NCBI RefSeq assembly: GCF_020829665.1
Contig: NZ_JAIVFT010000014.1
Location: 124,001 to 188,000, forward strand
Source: Nostoc sp. CHAB 5824
Lineage (GTDB): Bacteria > Cyanobacteriota > Cyanobacteriia > Cyanobacteriales > Nostocaceae
Length of the DNA stretch: 64,000 nucleotides
Reading direction: 5' to 3'
Position 1 is the first letter of the stretch. Each line of letters begins with the position of its first letter. Positions 27,411 to 36,511 of the stretch are shown here, piece by piece. A program made the translations under genes and the position numbers. The notes beneath the pieces are model-generated. The model had not been told where the DNA came from. It searched no databases and saw only the letters and a program-made list of their open reading frames with translations.

Positions 27411-27536
27411 TTATACATACTTTTCAGCTTTGATTAGTGCTGCATAATCGAGATTAAACCAATACAGCGATACTCCCACCAGCGCCAAACCTGGAAAAAC
27501 AAAAGTAATTAAGAGAATTGCTTTGCGTGTGTTCAT
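27411..27536 (-). CDS. 41-aa single-span membrane protein
   Basis: Starts MNTRKAILLITFVFPGLALV, ends IKAEKYV. One hydrophobic helix (about 7-28) with a positively charged N-terminus. A good Shine-Dalgarno AGGGAG lies six bases before the ATG. Its size and shape resemble small photosynthetic or respiratory complex subunits, but no family was recognised. It is divergent from the M23 peptidase. Confidence 0.62.
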   Translation of the reverse strand: MNTRKAILLITFVFPGLALVGVSLYWFNLDYAALIKAEKYV

Positions 27537-27614
27537 GCATACTCCCTGAGATACATGCTCAATGCTGACATAGCAAGAATCTTTGTGTTACAACTTGGCA
27601 GATTAATTTGATAC

Positions 27615-28895
27615 ATGGAGTGGGTGAATCAGATTTTGGGAATAATCCTCATAGTGTTTGTAAGCATCGTTTTGGTTGAGCTGCACGCTATGAGAGCGCG
27701 ATTTCTAGGGAAAAATCAAATTTTTGGCTGTTTCTGCATTGCATTTTGTTGCATTTTGTGGATTGGTTTGACATTAATTCCAGCCGATGCAACGTCTACA
27801 GGTTCTATTGATAATTTGCGACAACAGCAGCAACAAATGAACCAGCAGCGTCAAAGTGTGGTTAACGATCGCGATCGCTTAACAAATCTCCAACAAGAGG
27901 CCCAAAAACACCTCACTGGTTTAAAACAAAATCTGCAAACTACAGATAACTATATTCAAGAGAGCGAATCACGATTACAACTCGCTACCCAACGCCTTCA
28001 GCAGTTGGAAACTGATTTAGCTGTAGCCCAACGTTCTTACGAGGAGCGGCAAATAGCAACAGTAGCACGATTGCGTTATCTCCAGCGATCGCCTGCATCT
28101 GTTGGATGGGCAGTTTTGCTCCAAAGTCAAAATATCAGTGACTTTATCAGCCGTCGTCATCAGTTGAAGTTAGTGTATCAGGCAGACGAACAAATTTTGG
28201 TAAAACTCAACCAACAAGCAAAGCTGATAAATCAACAAAAAACGGACGTAGAACAGCAAAAAAACGAAATTGCCTTAATTCGTGAACAACTATTAGCCCA
28301 AAAAGCCGATTATCAAACTCAGGCGCAGTCACAATCAGAATTGATTCAACGCCTCAATAGCGATCGCCTAGCCTTGGAAGCGGCGCAAAACCAGCTAGAG
28401 AGGGAATCCAAAAATCTGGAAGTCTTGATTCAACAAAAGGTAGCAGAAGCTAGAGCAACAGAGGAAGCGCAAGCAAAAACCAACAGCCGTACCAGTGTGA
28501 TCATTCGGGGAACTGGTGTAATGGCATATCCTAGTGATGCTTATACTAGTAGTCCCTTCGGCTGGCGGATGCACCCAGTTCTCGGCTATCGTCGCTTTCA
28601 CGCCGGGTTAGATTTTGCCGCTAGTTATGGTAGTACAATTCGGGCAGCCGATTCGGGAACAGTGATTTTTGCTGGCTGGTATGGTGGTTATGGCAGAGCT
28701 GTAATTATTGACCACGGTAAAGGCATTACGACACTGTACGGTCATACCAGCGAGTTGTATGTTGCTGACGGACAAGCAGTTGAACGCGGACAAGCGATCG
28801 CTGCTGTTGGTTCCACAGGTTTATCAACTGGGCCCCACCTCCACTTTGAAGTCCGTCGGAATGGTACACCAGTAGACCCAGCTAATTATCTTTGA
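27615..28895 (+). CDS. Membrane-anchored M23 peptidase with coiled coil (EnvC/NlpD-like)
   Basis: 426 aa. Two hydrophobic stretches at residues 5-22 and 34-56 (export signal/anchor), then a long Gln-rich coiled coil (about 65-290), then the LytM/M23 domain (about 305-426): SPFGWRMHPV, the zinc ligands in RFHAGLDFA, and GPHLHFEVR with the HxH motif. The complete H..D..HxH set suggests an active peptidoglycan endopeptidase, or an activator of amidases during cell division or septum remodelling. A tRNA gene follows. Confidence 0.92.
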   Translation: MEWVNQILGIILIVFVSIVLVELHAMRARFLGKNQIFGCFCIAFCCILWIGLTLIPADATSTGSIDNLRQQQQQMNQQRQSVVNDRDRLTNLQQEAQKHLTGLKQNLQTTDNYIQESESRLQLATQRLQQLETDLAVAQRSYEERQIATVARLRYLQRSPASVGWAVLLQSQNISDFISRRHQLKLVYQADEQILVKLNQQAKLINQQKTDVEQQKNEIALIREQLLAQKADYQTQAQSQSELIQRLNSDRLALEAAQNQLERESKNLEVLIQQKVAEARATEEAQAKTNSRTSVIIRGTGVMAYPSDAYTSSPFGWRMHPVLGYRRFHAGLDFAASYGSTIRAADSGTVIFAGWYGGYGRAVIIDHGKGITTLYGHTSELYVADGQAVERGQAIAAVGSTGLSTGPHLHFEVRRNGTPVDPANYL

Positions 28896-28942
28896 ACCCA
28901 GAAACCAAGTTTCTCTAAGCTGCAAATTTTATCACAGACGTG

Positions 28943-28948
28943 CTATAA
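28943..28948 (+). promoter_or_regulatory. -10 box of the tRNA-Arg gene
   Basis: TATAAT in GTGCTATAATGTG, 13 bases before the mature 5' end; the -35 region (near 28920) is not consensus. Confidence 0.55.
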
Positions 28949-28961
28949 TGTGTAAGACTAA

Positions 28962-29034
28962 GGGCGCGTAGCTCAGTGGATAGAGCAACAGATTCCGGTT
29001 CTGTGGGTCGGGGGTTCAAATCCCTCCGCGCTCG
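28962..29034 (+). tRNA. tRNA-Arg (anticodon CCG)
   Basis: 73 nt. Acceptor GGGCGCG pairs with CGCGCTC (one G-U), D arm GCTC...GAGC, anticodon arm ACAGA-TTCCGGT-TCTGT with CCG in the middle, and T arm GGGGG-TTCAAAT-CCCTC. CCA is not encoded. It reads CGG arginine codons. Confidence 0.96.
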
Positions 29035-29216
29035 TTAATTTTAGAAGACTCATCTTCAAAGATTTTCAGTAAAGTTTAGTATCAATAACAACTCTTAAGT
29101 AGTTTTTTAAAAAGTACACCCAATTTCACCACAGATTTTAAACTCTCAGCTTGACCCGCGCTCCTAAGTCTGGATTTTGGAGGGGTTGTTACTGTTTTGG
29201 AATTTAGGGGTGTGAG

Positions 29217-29386
29217 TTACTTTGGGGTAAGACCATAGTGCTTTAGCTTGGTTTCGATCAATGGATGATTGAGTAATTCCTTTATACTTAACGCTGTGCG
29301 ATCGCGGATATTTTGACAGATTTGGCGGTAGCAGACAAGAGAGGGAATGAGCGGATAAAGATTTAGCTGAGGTGCTTGCTAATTTG
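29217..29386 (-). pseudogene. Possible 3' remnant of a gene
   Basis: A 50-codon open frame without start, ending ...ALSIKELLNHPLIETKLKHYGLTPK in part, has protein-like composition. It lies between the tRNA and the antitoxin gene; tRNA 3' flanks are common insertion points. No family recognised. Confidence 0.25.
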
Positions 29387-29428
29387 ACATTTTAGATTTT
29401 GGATTTATTTTTTCAGGAGGATAGAATA

Positions 29429-29686
29429 ATGACTCAAGCAATTGATAAAGAACAAATGATAATTGATGAATTTAAAAATTTATCTCCTGAGCAGCAGCAG
29501 GAGGTATTAAATTTTATTGAATTTTTGCAGTTTAAGGAGATGCAAAAGCAGGAGACACTTGAGGATAAAGAGGAGGAAAAACAAGTTTCATTTTTAGAAG
29601 CTGCTAAGGAGTATATTGGATGTGTTGATGGAGGGACTGGAGATTTGGCGACTAATAAAAAGCATCTAGAAGGATACGGTAGGTAG
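29429..29686 (+). CDS. VapB-like antitoxin (DUF2281 type)
   Basis: 85 aa from ATG 29429, chosen because CAGGAGG lies seven bases upstream. The EFKNLSPEQQQEVLNFIEFL segment, shown within limits, is typical of the short acidic DUF2281/VapB antitoxins found before PIN toxins. The C-terminal part is acidic and likely to wrap the toxin. The stop codon overlaps the toxin start by one base (TAGTG), so the two are translationally coupled. Confidence 0.82.
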   Translation: MTQAIDKEQMIIDEFKNLSPEQQQEVLNFIEFLQFKEMQKQETLEDKEEEKQVSFLEAAKEYIGCVDGGTGDLATNKKHLEGYGR

Positions 29687-30108
29687 TGAAGCAAAATATC
29701 ATTATTGATACTGGCCCTCTAGTTGCTTTAATTAATAATCGGGAACAATATCATAGTTGGGCTATTAAAGAAGTTGCTAATCTAGCTTATCCTTTTTTTA
29801 CTTGTGAAGCAGTAATTAGTGAAGCGTGTTTTATATTGCGAGATTTTTATGGCGGAGAGGATGCAGTTATGTCTTTACTAGATACTGGCTTAATTCAAAT
29901 CTCTTTTCGTCTCAGTGATGAAATAGGAACGGTTAGAGAGTTGCTGAAGCGATATCAGAATGTGCCAATGTCGTTAGCTGATGCGTGTTTGGTAAGAATG
30001 AGTGAGTTAATTCTGGGGAGTTGTGTTTTGACGCTAGATAGTGATTTTCGGGTTTATCGGAAGAATAAGAATGAGATGATGGATTTGATTATTGCTGATG
30101 GGATATAA
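29686..30108 (+). CDS. PIN-domain toxin (VapC family)
   Basis: 140 aa from GTG. Acidic residues of the PIN ribonuclease site are visible: D8 in IIIDTGPLVAL, E near 45 in VISEACFIL, D near 103 in MSLADACLV, and D near 123 in LTLDSDFRVYR. VapC toxins cut tRNA or rRNA and halt translation until neutralised. Forms a toxin-antitoxin operon with the preceding gene. Confidence 0.9.
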   Translation: MKQNIIIDTGPLVALINNREQYHSWAIKEVANLAYPFFTCEAVISEACFILRDFYGGEDAVMSLLDTGLIQISFRLSDEIGTVRELLKRYQNVPMSLADACLVRMSELILGSCVLTLDSDFRVYRKNKNEMMDLIIADGI

Positions 30109-30121
30109 AAGTGGATAGATA

Positions 30122-30200
30122 TGAGTGAGATAAGCTGTTACGCATTTAACTTATACATTTACCTGATGACTGATGACCGATAACCGTCAACGATTATAAA
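30122..30200. repeat. Dispersed repeat, copy 2
   Basis: Shares AAGCTGTTACGCATTTAACTT-type sequence and the GATAACCGTCAACG end with 27306-27391 (inverse orientation). Located directly after the toxin gene. Confidence 0.55.
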
Positions 30201-30345
30201 GAATGTTTATATATTTATATAATTTAGACGCATATCATTACAAGTACCTAAAATTACAGTCAATCACTTTTAAAACATCCTCTAAGCTTGACATCTTGCC
30301 TGGCTATGCTATGTAACTTAAAAGTTCAAAAGGCGATAGGCAAAT

Positions 30346-30729
30346 ATGGTTTTCCAGTACACAAACGCATTTGTCACCATAGCATCGGTTAATGGCGAGG
30401 ATTTAGTGAATTTCTATACTAAGTTGTTAGAGCAAAAGCCAGTTATTTTGATTCCGAATGTCTATGCTGAGTTTAATTTGCTTAGTATGCGTTTAGGTAT
30501 TTTTAAACCAAAGAACACAAACGAATCGGAATTTGAAGCTATTGCCAAAAGTAAGATAAGTTTGTGTTTAGAGGTGAGTAACTTAGAAGATGCGATCGCT
30601 CACCTAACAGCTTTAGGCTATCCCCCACCAGGAGACATTTCTATTGCTTCCCACGGCAGAGAAATTTATGCCTATGATCCTGATGGGAATCGGATAATTT
30701 TACATCAAGCCCCAGTGAATGATAATTAA
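30346..30729 (+). CDS. VOC (glyoxalase/bleomycin-resistance fold) protein
   Basis: 127 aa. The pattern is beta-alpha-beta-beta-beta pairs: VNFYTKLLEQ near 24-33, FKPKN, EVSNLEDAIAHLTALGY near 82-98, and the ending YAYDPDGNRIILHQAP with the typical DPDGN turn. Metal ligands and substrate cannot be named. Followed closely by the RbgA-like GTPase on the same strand (about 30 bases). Confidence 0.85.
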   Translation: MVFQYTNAFVTIASVNGEDLVNFYTKLLEQKPVILIPNVYAEFNLLSMRLGIFKPKNTNESEFEAIAKSKISLCLEVSNLEDAIAHLTALGYPPPGDISIASHGREIYAYDPDGNRIILHQAPVNDN

Positions 30730-30760
30730 TAAGTAATAATAATTTATTTGGTAATTGACT

Positions 30761-31642
30761 ATGGCTATAACTCAAAACTATAGATTAAACCTGATTCAAT
30801 GGTATCCAGGTCACATTGCGAAAGCTGAAAAAAAGCTCAAAGAACAGCTTAAGCGGGTAGATGTGGTGTTTGAGGTACGAGACGCCCGGATTCCCTTAGC
30901 GACTCACCATCCGCAAATAGGTGAGTGGGTGGAGGGTAAGACACGGGTGTTGATACTTAACCGAGTAGATATGATTACGCCGCAAATGCGATCGCTGTGG
31001 ATAGATTGGTTTAAACGTCAAGGGGAAGTCCCTTATTTTACCAACGCTCAACATGGTAAAGGTATAGCAGAAGTGGCGCGGGCAGCGCAAGCCGCCGGAG
31101 TAGAACTTAATCAAAGAAGAAGCGATCGCGGGATGTTACCTCGTCCAGTGCGGGCTGTGGTGATTGGTTTTCCTAATGTCGGTAAATCAGCTTTAATTAA
31201 CCGCCTGTTGGGACGGCGAGTAGTGGAAAGTGCAGCCCGTCCTGGGGTAACTCGCCAACTACGCTGGGTGCGAATTTCAGAACATTTGGAATTGCTAGAT
31301 GCTCCTGGTGTCATCCCTTTAAGATTGGAAGACCAAGATGCAGCATTGAAATTAGCCATTTGTGATGATATCGGTGAAGCATCTTACGATAACCAGCTAG
31401 TAGCAGCAGCCCTAGTGGATTTACTCAACTATTTAGAAGCTGTAGCCGCAGATTTATTACCAAAAAAACCATTACAGTCTCGCTACCAACTCGATTCGAT
31501 ATCAGACACCGGAGATACTTATTTGCACGCCTTGGCGGAGCATCGTTACAAAGGTGATATAGAGCGAGCTGCAAGACAACTTTTAACAGATTTTCGCAAG
31601 GGTTTGCTAGGTGAAATTAGTTTGGAATTGCCACCCAATTAA
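30761..31642 (+). CDS. ylqF: Ribosome biogenesis GTPase YlqF/RbgA family
   Basis: 293 aa from ATG at 30761 (a TTG two codons earlier is less likely). It has the circularly permuted GTPase order: G4 LNRVDM and G5-like region first, then G1 GFPNVGKSALINRL, then G3 DAPGVIP. N-terminal IQWYPGHIAKAEKKL is diagnostic for the YlqF group. It aids late assembly of the large ribosomal subunit. The genes are convergent with the VanZ-LamG gene, 27 bases apart. Confidence 0.95.
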   Translation: MAITQNYRLNLIQWYPGHIAKAEKKLKEQLKRVDVVFEVRDARIPLATHHPQIGEWVEGKTRVLILNRVDMITPQMRSLWIDWFKRQGEVPYFTNAQHGKGIAEVARAAQAAGVELNQRRSDRGMLPRPVRAVVIGFPNVGKSALINRLLGRRVVESAARPGVTRQLRWVRISEHLELLDAPGVIPLRLEDQDAALKLAICDDIGEASYDNQLVAAALVDLLNYLEAVAADLLPKKPLQSRYQLDSISDTGDTYLHALAEHRYKGDIERAARQLLTDFRKGLLGEISLELPPN

Positions 31643-31669
31643 ATAAGGGTGGCAGGAAAGGAAAAATTG

Positions 31670-33154
31670 CTAACTTCTCATTTTTAATTGAGCAGCCCGT
31701 ACTCTCAAAATCAACATAGTTCCTCCTGTAAATAACATACCTAGTAATAGGGTTTTTAAACTGAGGTTTTTCCCGCTCTCACTTACTAAAATACCTTCCA
31801 ATATTAGAGAAGGTATTAATATTCCTCCAGATATCAAGAAATTAGAAAGTATCAATCTTCTTTTTGCTAGAAGAGTTAGTATCGTTAAGCAAAATCCTAG
31901 AGGAATAAAAGTTAGTGCATAGTAAAAACCTATCTGATTTTTAGGCATTAATTCCAATAAATTCAAAGAGTAAAAAGTCTGTAAATTGTCTACATATACT
32001 TGGATAGTTGCTCTGGAATAAGTGATGATTATGTGGTGAGGATTAGTATCTGTAAAAATATTAGGTATATTCAGTGTTATATCTGCTCCATTTTCTCCAG
32101 TCATTGGCGTTCGTAATCGAAAATCTAAGTTATTCCCCTGCTGTCCCAGCGTCAAATTACGACGTAGGGAATCGCCAGAAATTGAAATAATGCGAGCAGG
32201 GCCAAACTGCTCTGAGTTGGCAGTAGTAAGGGTAGTGCTGAGTGTAAATTCAGATGTTTTGCTGATTCTTTTGCTGAGAGTTGTGACAGGAGTAGCTGTT
32301 TTTAGCCAATGACTAGAACTCAAAAAAACACCTTGACCTTCATGTGTATCCGAGGACTGTCCTTGCCACAATAGTTCTGGCAATTGTCCAGTTTGTTCTT
32401 TATAGCAACATTCTCCTTTGAATTGATAATTAGCTAGTAGAGAATTACCAAGATTATTAAAATAACTTGAATCAGCTAATCCTTGTGCTACCTCATTTGT
32501 TGAGATGGCTCGATCAGCAATATAAATTTCAGACATGTATCCTTGCCAAGGTCTATCCTTCGTCTGTTCGTTGCCAATCAGCAGGGGATAATTTGCATCC
32601 CAATTGCTCAAATTTATCGTACTCTGCCAAAATAGTGAAATCAAAAATGTTATAAATATATATCCAATACAAAATACTACTATCTGTTTAATTGAGCGGC
32701 TAGCTCTACTATTTTCTATATGTGCTACAGTTGTTTTAAAGCTTTGACTATTCCCTAAATAAAAGCAAATAAAACCAATAAATCCACCAATACTATTATT
32801 CAGAATATCCGAAGGAGTAGGCATTCTTGAAGGTAGAAATACTTGCAATACTTCAACTGTCAACGATAAGCCAGCACTCCCCAGGATAACTATGAAAACT
32901 TGCATTTCTGTTTTTATTCTTAGTTTCTGCAAGAGTCTAGTGAAGACGAAACCTAAAGGCATAAACAGCAAAAAATTATTTACCTGGTCTTGAAAATTAC
33001 TAGTATTGTTAAAACTGGCAAAAATTTTAGGCAGAGAAAAACTGTTTGGAATGGAAAAATTAAATGGATAAAGCGTAGCTAATAGCACTAAGATAATGCT
33101 GGCAATGACAATCACCAAATTAGATGCTTGAGGAAAAATTGGGCGTTGATTCAT
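31670..33154 (-). CDS. VanZ-like membrane protein with embedded LamG-like domain
   Basis: 494 aa. Hydrophobic helices at about 12-32, 58-76, 82-105, 120-140 and 155-175 form a VanZ-like unit with LLFMPLGFVFTRLLQ and MPTPSDILNNSIGGFIG. Residues about 190-390 are an extracytoplasmic beta-rich LamG/concanavalin-like insert (YMSEIYIADRAIS; NPHHIIITYSRATIQVYVD), and three more helices follow at about 405-490. The combination suggests an envelope protein that binds glycan or lipid, but the role is unknown. Confidence 0.85.
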   Translation of the reverse strand: MNQRPIFPQASNLVIVIASIILVLLATLYPFNFSIPNSFSLPKIFASFNNTSNFQDQVNNFLLFMPLGFVFTRLLQKLRIKTEMQVFIVILGSAGLSLTVEVLQVFLPSRMPTPSDILNNSIGGFIGFICFYLGNSQSFKTTVAHIENSRASRSIKQIVVFCIGYIFITFLISLFWQSTINLSNWDANYPLLIGNEQTKDRPWQGYMSEIYIADRAISTNEVAQGLADSSYFNNLGNSLLANYQFKGECCYKEQTGQLPELLWQGQSSDTHEGQGVFLSSSHWLKTATPVTTLSKRISKTSEFTLSTTLTTANSEQFGPARIISISGDSLRRNLTLGQQGNNLDFRLRTPMTGENGADITLNIPNIFTDTNPHHIIITYSRATIQVYVDNLQTFYSLNLLELMPKNQIGFYYALTFIPLGFCLTILTLLAKRRLILSNFLISGGILIPSLILEGILVSESGKNLSLKTLLLGMLFTGGTMLILRVRAAQLKMRS

Positions 33155-33599
33155 AATTATTCATGTTATTATTATCACTGGTATAGTGCTTCTCGGTTGA
33201 ATGAGGTATAAGGTAGGGCTGCACATCTGTGTGCCCTTACGAATTCCTGTATTTCACGCAATTGAAAATTACTATATTTGGTAGCGCTAAAGATAATTAC
33301 TTCCAATACATCAATGATTGTTGAGAGTAGGTACGTGTGCTTTTTTATTAGTTGCTCGTCCTGAGTATCAATTACTAATTACCAATAATAGATGCTTAAA
33401 CCTACTGTTGAACTACACGCGATATTAATGCTGCTTTTATATTATTTACTAGTAGATAATTATGATCAAAAAATTATGAAGAATTCATCAAGCTATTATG
33501 AAAACTACATATAGTTGGATTTTGGCTTAAGTTGCCACTGATGGCAGATGTAGGCTTCTTCTGAGGGTTTTATTAAAAAAGACAGCAGGCAGGAGGTAA
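33155..33599. other. AT-rich intergenic region, nothing supported
   Basis: No gene, RNA or clear terminator recognised on either strand. Confidence 0.4.
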
Positions 33600-33866
33600 G
33601 GGACTTCCAAATAAAAAAATATCCCATCCCTGCGGAACGCTACGCGAGCGCTTTGAGGGCAGGGGAGCAGGGAGAGCAATACTACTCGCTTTGTGCATTT
33701 TGAACTCAAAGTTTGGTTTTGGGAAAGGGTTAAAGGGTAAGGGTTAAGGGTTTTTTCTTTCCCTTTTCCCCCTTCCCTTTCCCCCAAAACCCGACAAGTA
33801 TTGGCAGGGGGAGGGAAAGTCGTAGTGAAGTCCAGAAAATTGGATAATTTATTTTTTGGAGTTCCC
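33600..33866. repeat. MITE with ends GGGACTTCCAAATAAA / TTTTGGAGTTCCC, copy 1
   Basis: Imperfect terminal inverted repeats; flanked by TAA on both sides (TAA|GGGAC...TTCCC|TAA), consistent with a three-base target duplication. The core includes a HIP1-like palindrome (CGGAACGCTACGCGAGCGC) and poly-purine/pyrimidine arms. A shorter copy is at 59786-59926 and a left end alone at 35918-35940. The open frame 33862-34080 to its right is not credible. Confidence 0.8.
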
Positions 33867-34207
33867 TAAGGCAATGCGGTCTTGGGGAAAAGTAACTTTC
33901 AAGACCCTTACGGGTGAAGTTCCTAGCTTCGCTAATGCTAGTTGTTTTGCTCTAGGAAACCCTCGCGCAGTGCTGAACTTACCGCGCTGGCTCACAAAAT
34001 TGAAAGATTTAGTAGCTCCTTTTCACAAAGGGATTCAAACCCACTTTGAACCTCCAGCAAAACCGCCTCTTTCAATGTAATATCCGTCACATACAGTTGT
34101 CGGAATGCAGTTAACAGTGTCATAAAGAAAAAGTGAAGGTTAACCTGTAGGGTATAACTTACCTTAGAGTTGCTTGCACCTCTAGCTTCGATGGATCTAT
34201 CACACTC

Positions 34208-35860
34208 ATGACTGAACTCACGCTACGCCTACAAGAGGGAGATACCGAGACAACGATCGCAATTGACCAAAATGTATTTACAATTGGTCGTTTGCCGGAA
34301 TGTAACTTATACTTACCTTTTGCTGGAGTATCCCGCAACCATGCTCGCCTGGTGAAAACAGCTGACGGCGTGTGGACTATTGAGGATCTGGGCAGCAAAA
34401 ATGGGACACAAGTCAATAAATATCTTGTTAACTTTCCCCAAGAGTTACATCACGGCGATATCATTTGGCTGGGCAATGTTAGCCTAGTAGTGCTGCTCAC
34501 AAGTCCTGTTTCACATTCGATACCTGAGTATCCTGGAACCTCGGACATTAATGAGCAAAGAACAATCCTTCACAATGTTGAACAATTACAACAGCAATGG
34601 ATCGCAGCTGATAGCAAGGATGGGAACATCAGCAATAAGGATAAAACCATTGCCCGTCTCAAAGACTTAGTGGACATAGCTAAAAATCTCTGTGCGGCGG
34701 CGTCTATAGAAGAGATTTTTTCTCAAGTGCAACAAGTCGTTTTTCGTTACCTTGATAGTATCGATCGGTTGGCATTATTAATTGATGTTAATGGTTGCGG
34801 ACAGTTGGAGTTAGTGAACGCTGCTACCAGAAACGTTTCCCAACAAAAACATCTCCCCTCTGATGGTAGTTGGATTAGTCGTAGTATCTGTCAAAAGGTA
34901 TTTGACGAAAAAGTTGTCATTCAAACCGCCGATACTCATCAGGATGAACGGTTTGCTAGTGAACAAAGTATTTTGGTCAAAGGCATTCGTAGCGCGATGG
35001 CAGTACCTTTATGGGATGAAAATAAAGTTGTGGGCGTACTCTATGCCGATGCCAATTTTTCTTCTTACCATTGGGCAAATGAAGGCGAAGAAGAACTCAG
35101 CTTTTTTTCAGCTTTAGCAAACCTTGTAGCTTCTAGTGTGCAGCGTTGGCTACTGGTAGAGAAACTCAAAACTGAAGAGATGATTCGTCACCGACTAGAA
35201 CGCTATCATTCTCCAGCAGTTGTGCAGCAGTTGATATCTGTAGGTGGATTACCGGGTGGTCGTTTAGCTCCCGCCGAGAGCGAAATCAGTATTTTGTTTG
35301 CAGATTTGGTTGGCTTTACGGCAATTTCTGAACGGTTAACGCCAACTGCGATCGCTCAACTATTAAATAATTTATTTGAAGAAATGCTAAAAGAAGTGTT
35401 TACTTGCGGTGGCACTTTAGATAAGTATATTGGCGATTGTATTATGGCATTTTTTGGCGCTCCAGAACCGCAACCAGATCACGCCGATCGCGCTGTTACT
35501 GCTGCCAAGGGAATGCTCACTCGTCTGGAACATCTTAATGCCAATAATTTTTGGCACGAACCCCTACAATTACGTATTGCTATTAATAGTGGTAAGGCTG
35601 TTGTGGGAGATGTTGGTAGTTCCCAAAGGGTAGATTATACGGCATTAGGCGCGACGATTAATCTTGCTGCTCGCATGGAAGCAGTTTGTCCCCCTAGTGA
35701 ATGCGTGATTAGTGAAGCCACCCATACAATGCTTTCAGAATCCTCAGACTTCCAAGAAATGGGAGATTATCGTTTCAAAGGTATTGAGCGATTAGTTAAG
35801 GTTTATCAGACAAAATTGCAGCCAGTGCCAACAATCATTGCTCCAATCATTAATCTTTAG
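34208..35860 (+). CDS. FHA-GAF-adenylate cyclase (class III)
   Basis: 550 aa. FHA domain at about 5-100 (TIGRLPECNLYLP, GVSRNHARLV, EDLGSKNGTQVN). GAF domain at about 160-310 (DEKVVIQTADTHQDERF, AVPLWDENKVVGVLY). Class III cyclase domain at about 350-540, with metal-binding Asp in ISILFADLVGF (near 364), GDCIMAFFGAP, Lys in LDKYIG (near 404) and Thr in DYTALG (near 477). The Lys/Thr pair is that of class IIIb adenylate cyclases, the bicarbonate-responsive group. FHA implies binding to a phosphothreonine partner. The protein is soluble. Confidence 0.95.
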   Translation: MTELTLRLQEGDTETTIAIDQNVFTIGRLPECNLYLPFAGVSRNHARLVKTADGVWTIEDLGSKNGTQVNKYLVNFPQELHHGDIIWLGNVSLVVLLTSPVSHSIPEYPGTSDINEQRTILHNVEQLQQQWIAADSKDGNISNKDKTIARLKDLVDIAKNLCAAASIEEIFSQVQQVVFRYLDSIDRLALLIDVNGCGQLELVNAATRNVSQQKHLPSDGSWISRSICQKVFDEKVVIQTADTHQDERFASEQSILVKGIRSAMAVPLWDENKVVGVLYADANFSSYHWANEGEEELSFFSALANLVASSVQRWLLVEKLKTEEMIRHRLERYHSPAVVQQLISVGGLPGGRLAPAESEISILFADLVGFTAISERLTPTAIAQLLNNLFEEMLKEVFTCGGTLDKYIGDCIMAFFGAPEPQPDHADRAVTAAKGMLTRLEHLNANNFWHEPLQLRIAINSGKAVVGDVGSSQRVDYTALGATINLAARMEAVCPPSECVISEATHTMLSESSDFQEMGDYRFKGIERLVKVYQTKLQPVPTIIAPIINL

Positions 35861-36511
35861 TTTAGGCATAATAGGGAATAGTGAATAGTCAAAAATCATT
35901 AATTATGAATTCTGTTAGGGACTTCTAAATAAAAAATATCTAACTATTTATTGTGGGGTGGGCGTCTCGCCATTGGTGTCAACTTAAAGTTAAGGAACAA
36001 TTATCAATAAGTCATCCTACTCAAAAGGTTACTGAAATCAAATTAGTTGATTTAATCTTGCGATCGCTTTTCTCTTGAGTGACGATGGCGTATCCGCCCG
36101 CTTTATAGCAATCGCACTTTTTAAAGTTGGTAACAACTTTCTAGCAGTTCAATAATTTCAGTCGCACTTTAGCTATACGATAAGGTATATTTTCACACTT
36201 AAATAAATTTGGTTATAAGTTTACAAATGCGGAGTAAATGGATAATGACTTAGACAAGATATCAATGTCTGACTTTCAGAAGGAATTCATTCTTTTAGAG
36301 TATTCTGAGATTCGCAAAACTCAAATCCAAATGACCCTAAATTTGAATTTTGATTCTAGAAGAATCTTCCAACAAATGGGATAAGTTGGATTTTTGGGAG
36401 TGCAGCCGCTTTCTGGATTATATTAATAATTGCTACAGCAATAATACCTTTGGTACTATTTGGCTAATCCTACTTAATTTTGAGATGAAGTTGAATAGCC
36501 TCATGCTCAAT
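35861..36511. other. Intergenic region with a partial MITE end
   Basis: Holds TTAGGGACTTCTAAATAAAA at about 35915-35934, the left end of the MITE seen at 33600 and 59786, without a matching right end. No gene supported; the open frame at 36350-36631 is a shadow. Confidence 0.45.

Noticed and set aside
33862..34080. Frame starting MEFPKAMRSWGKVTF
   Set aside because: Begins inside the MITE end, lacks family resemblance and is followed by repeat-like sequence.
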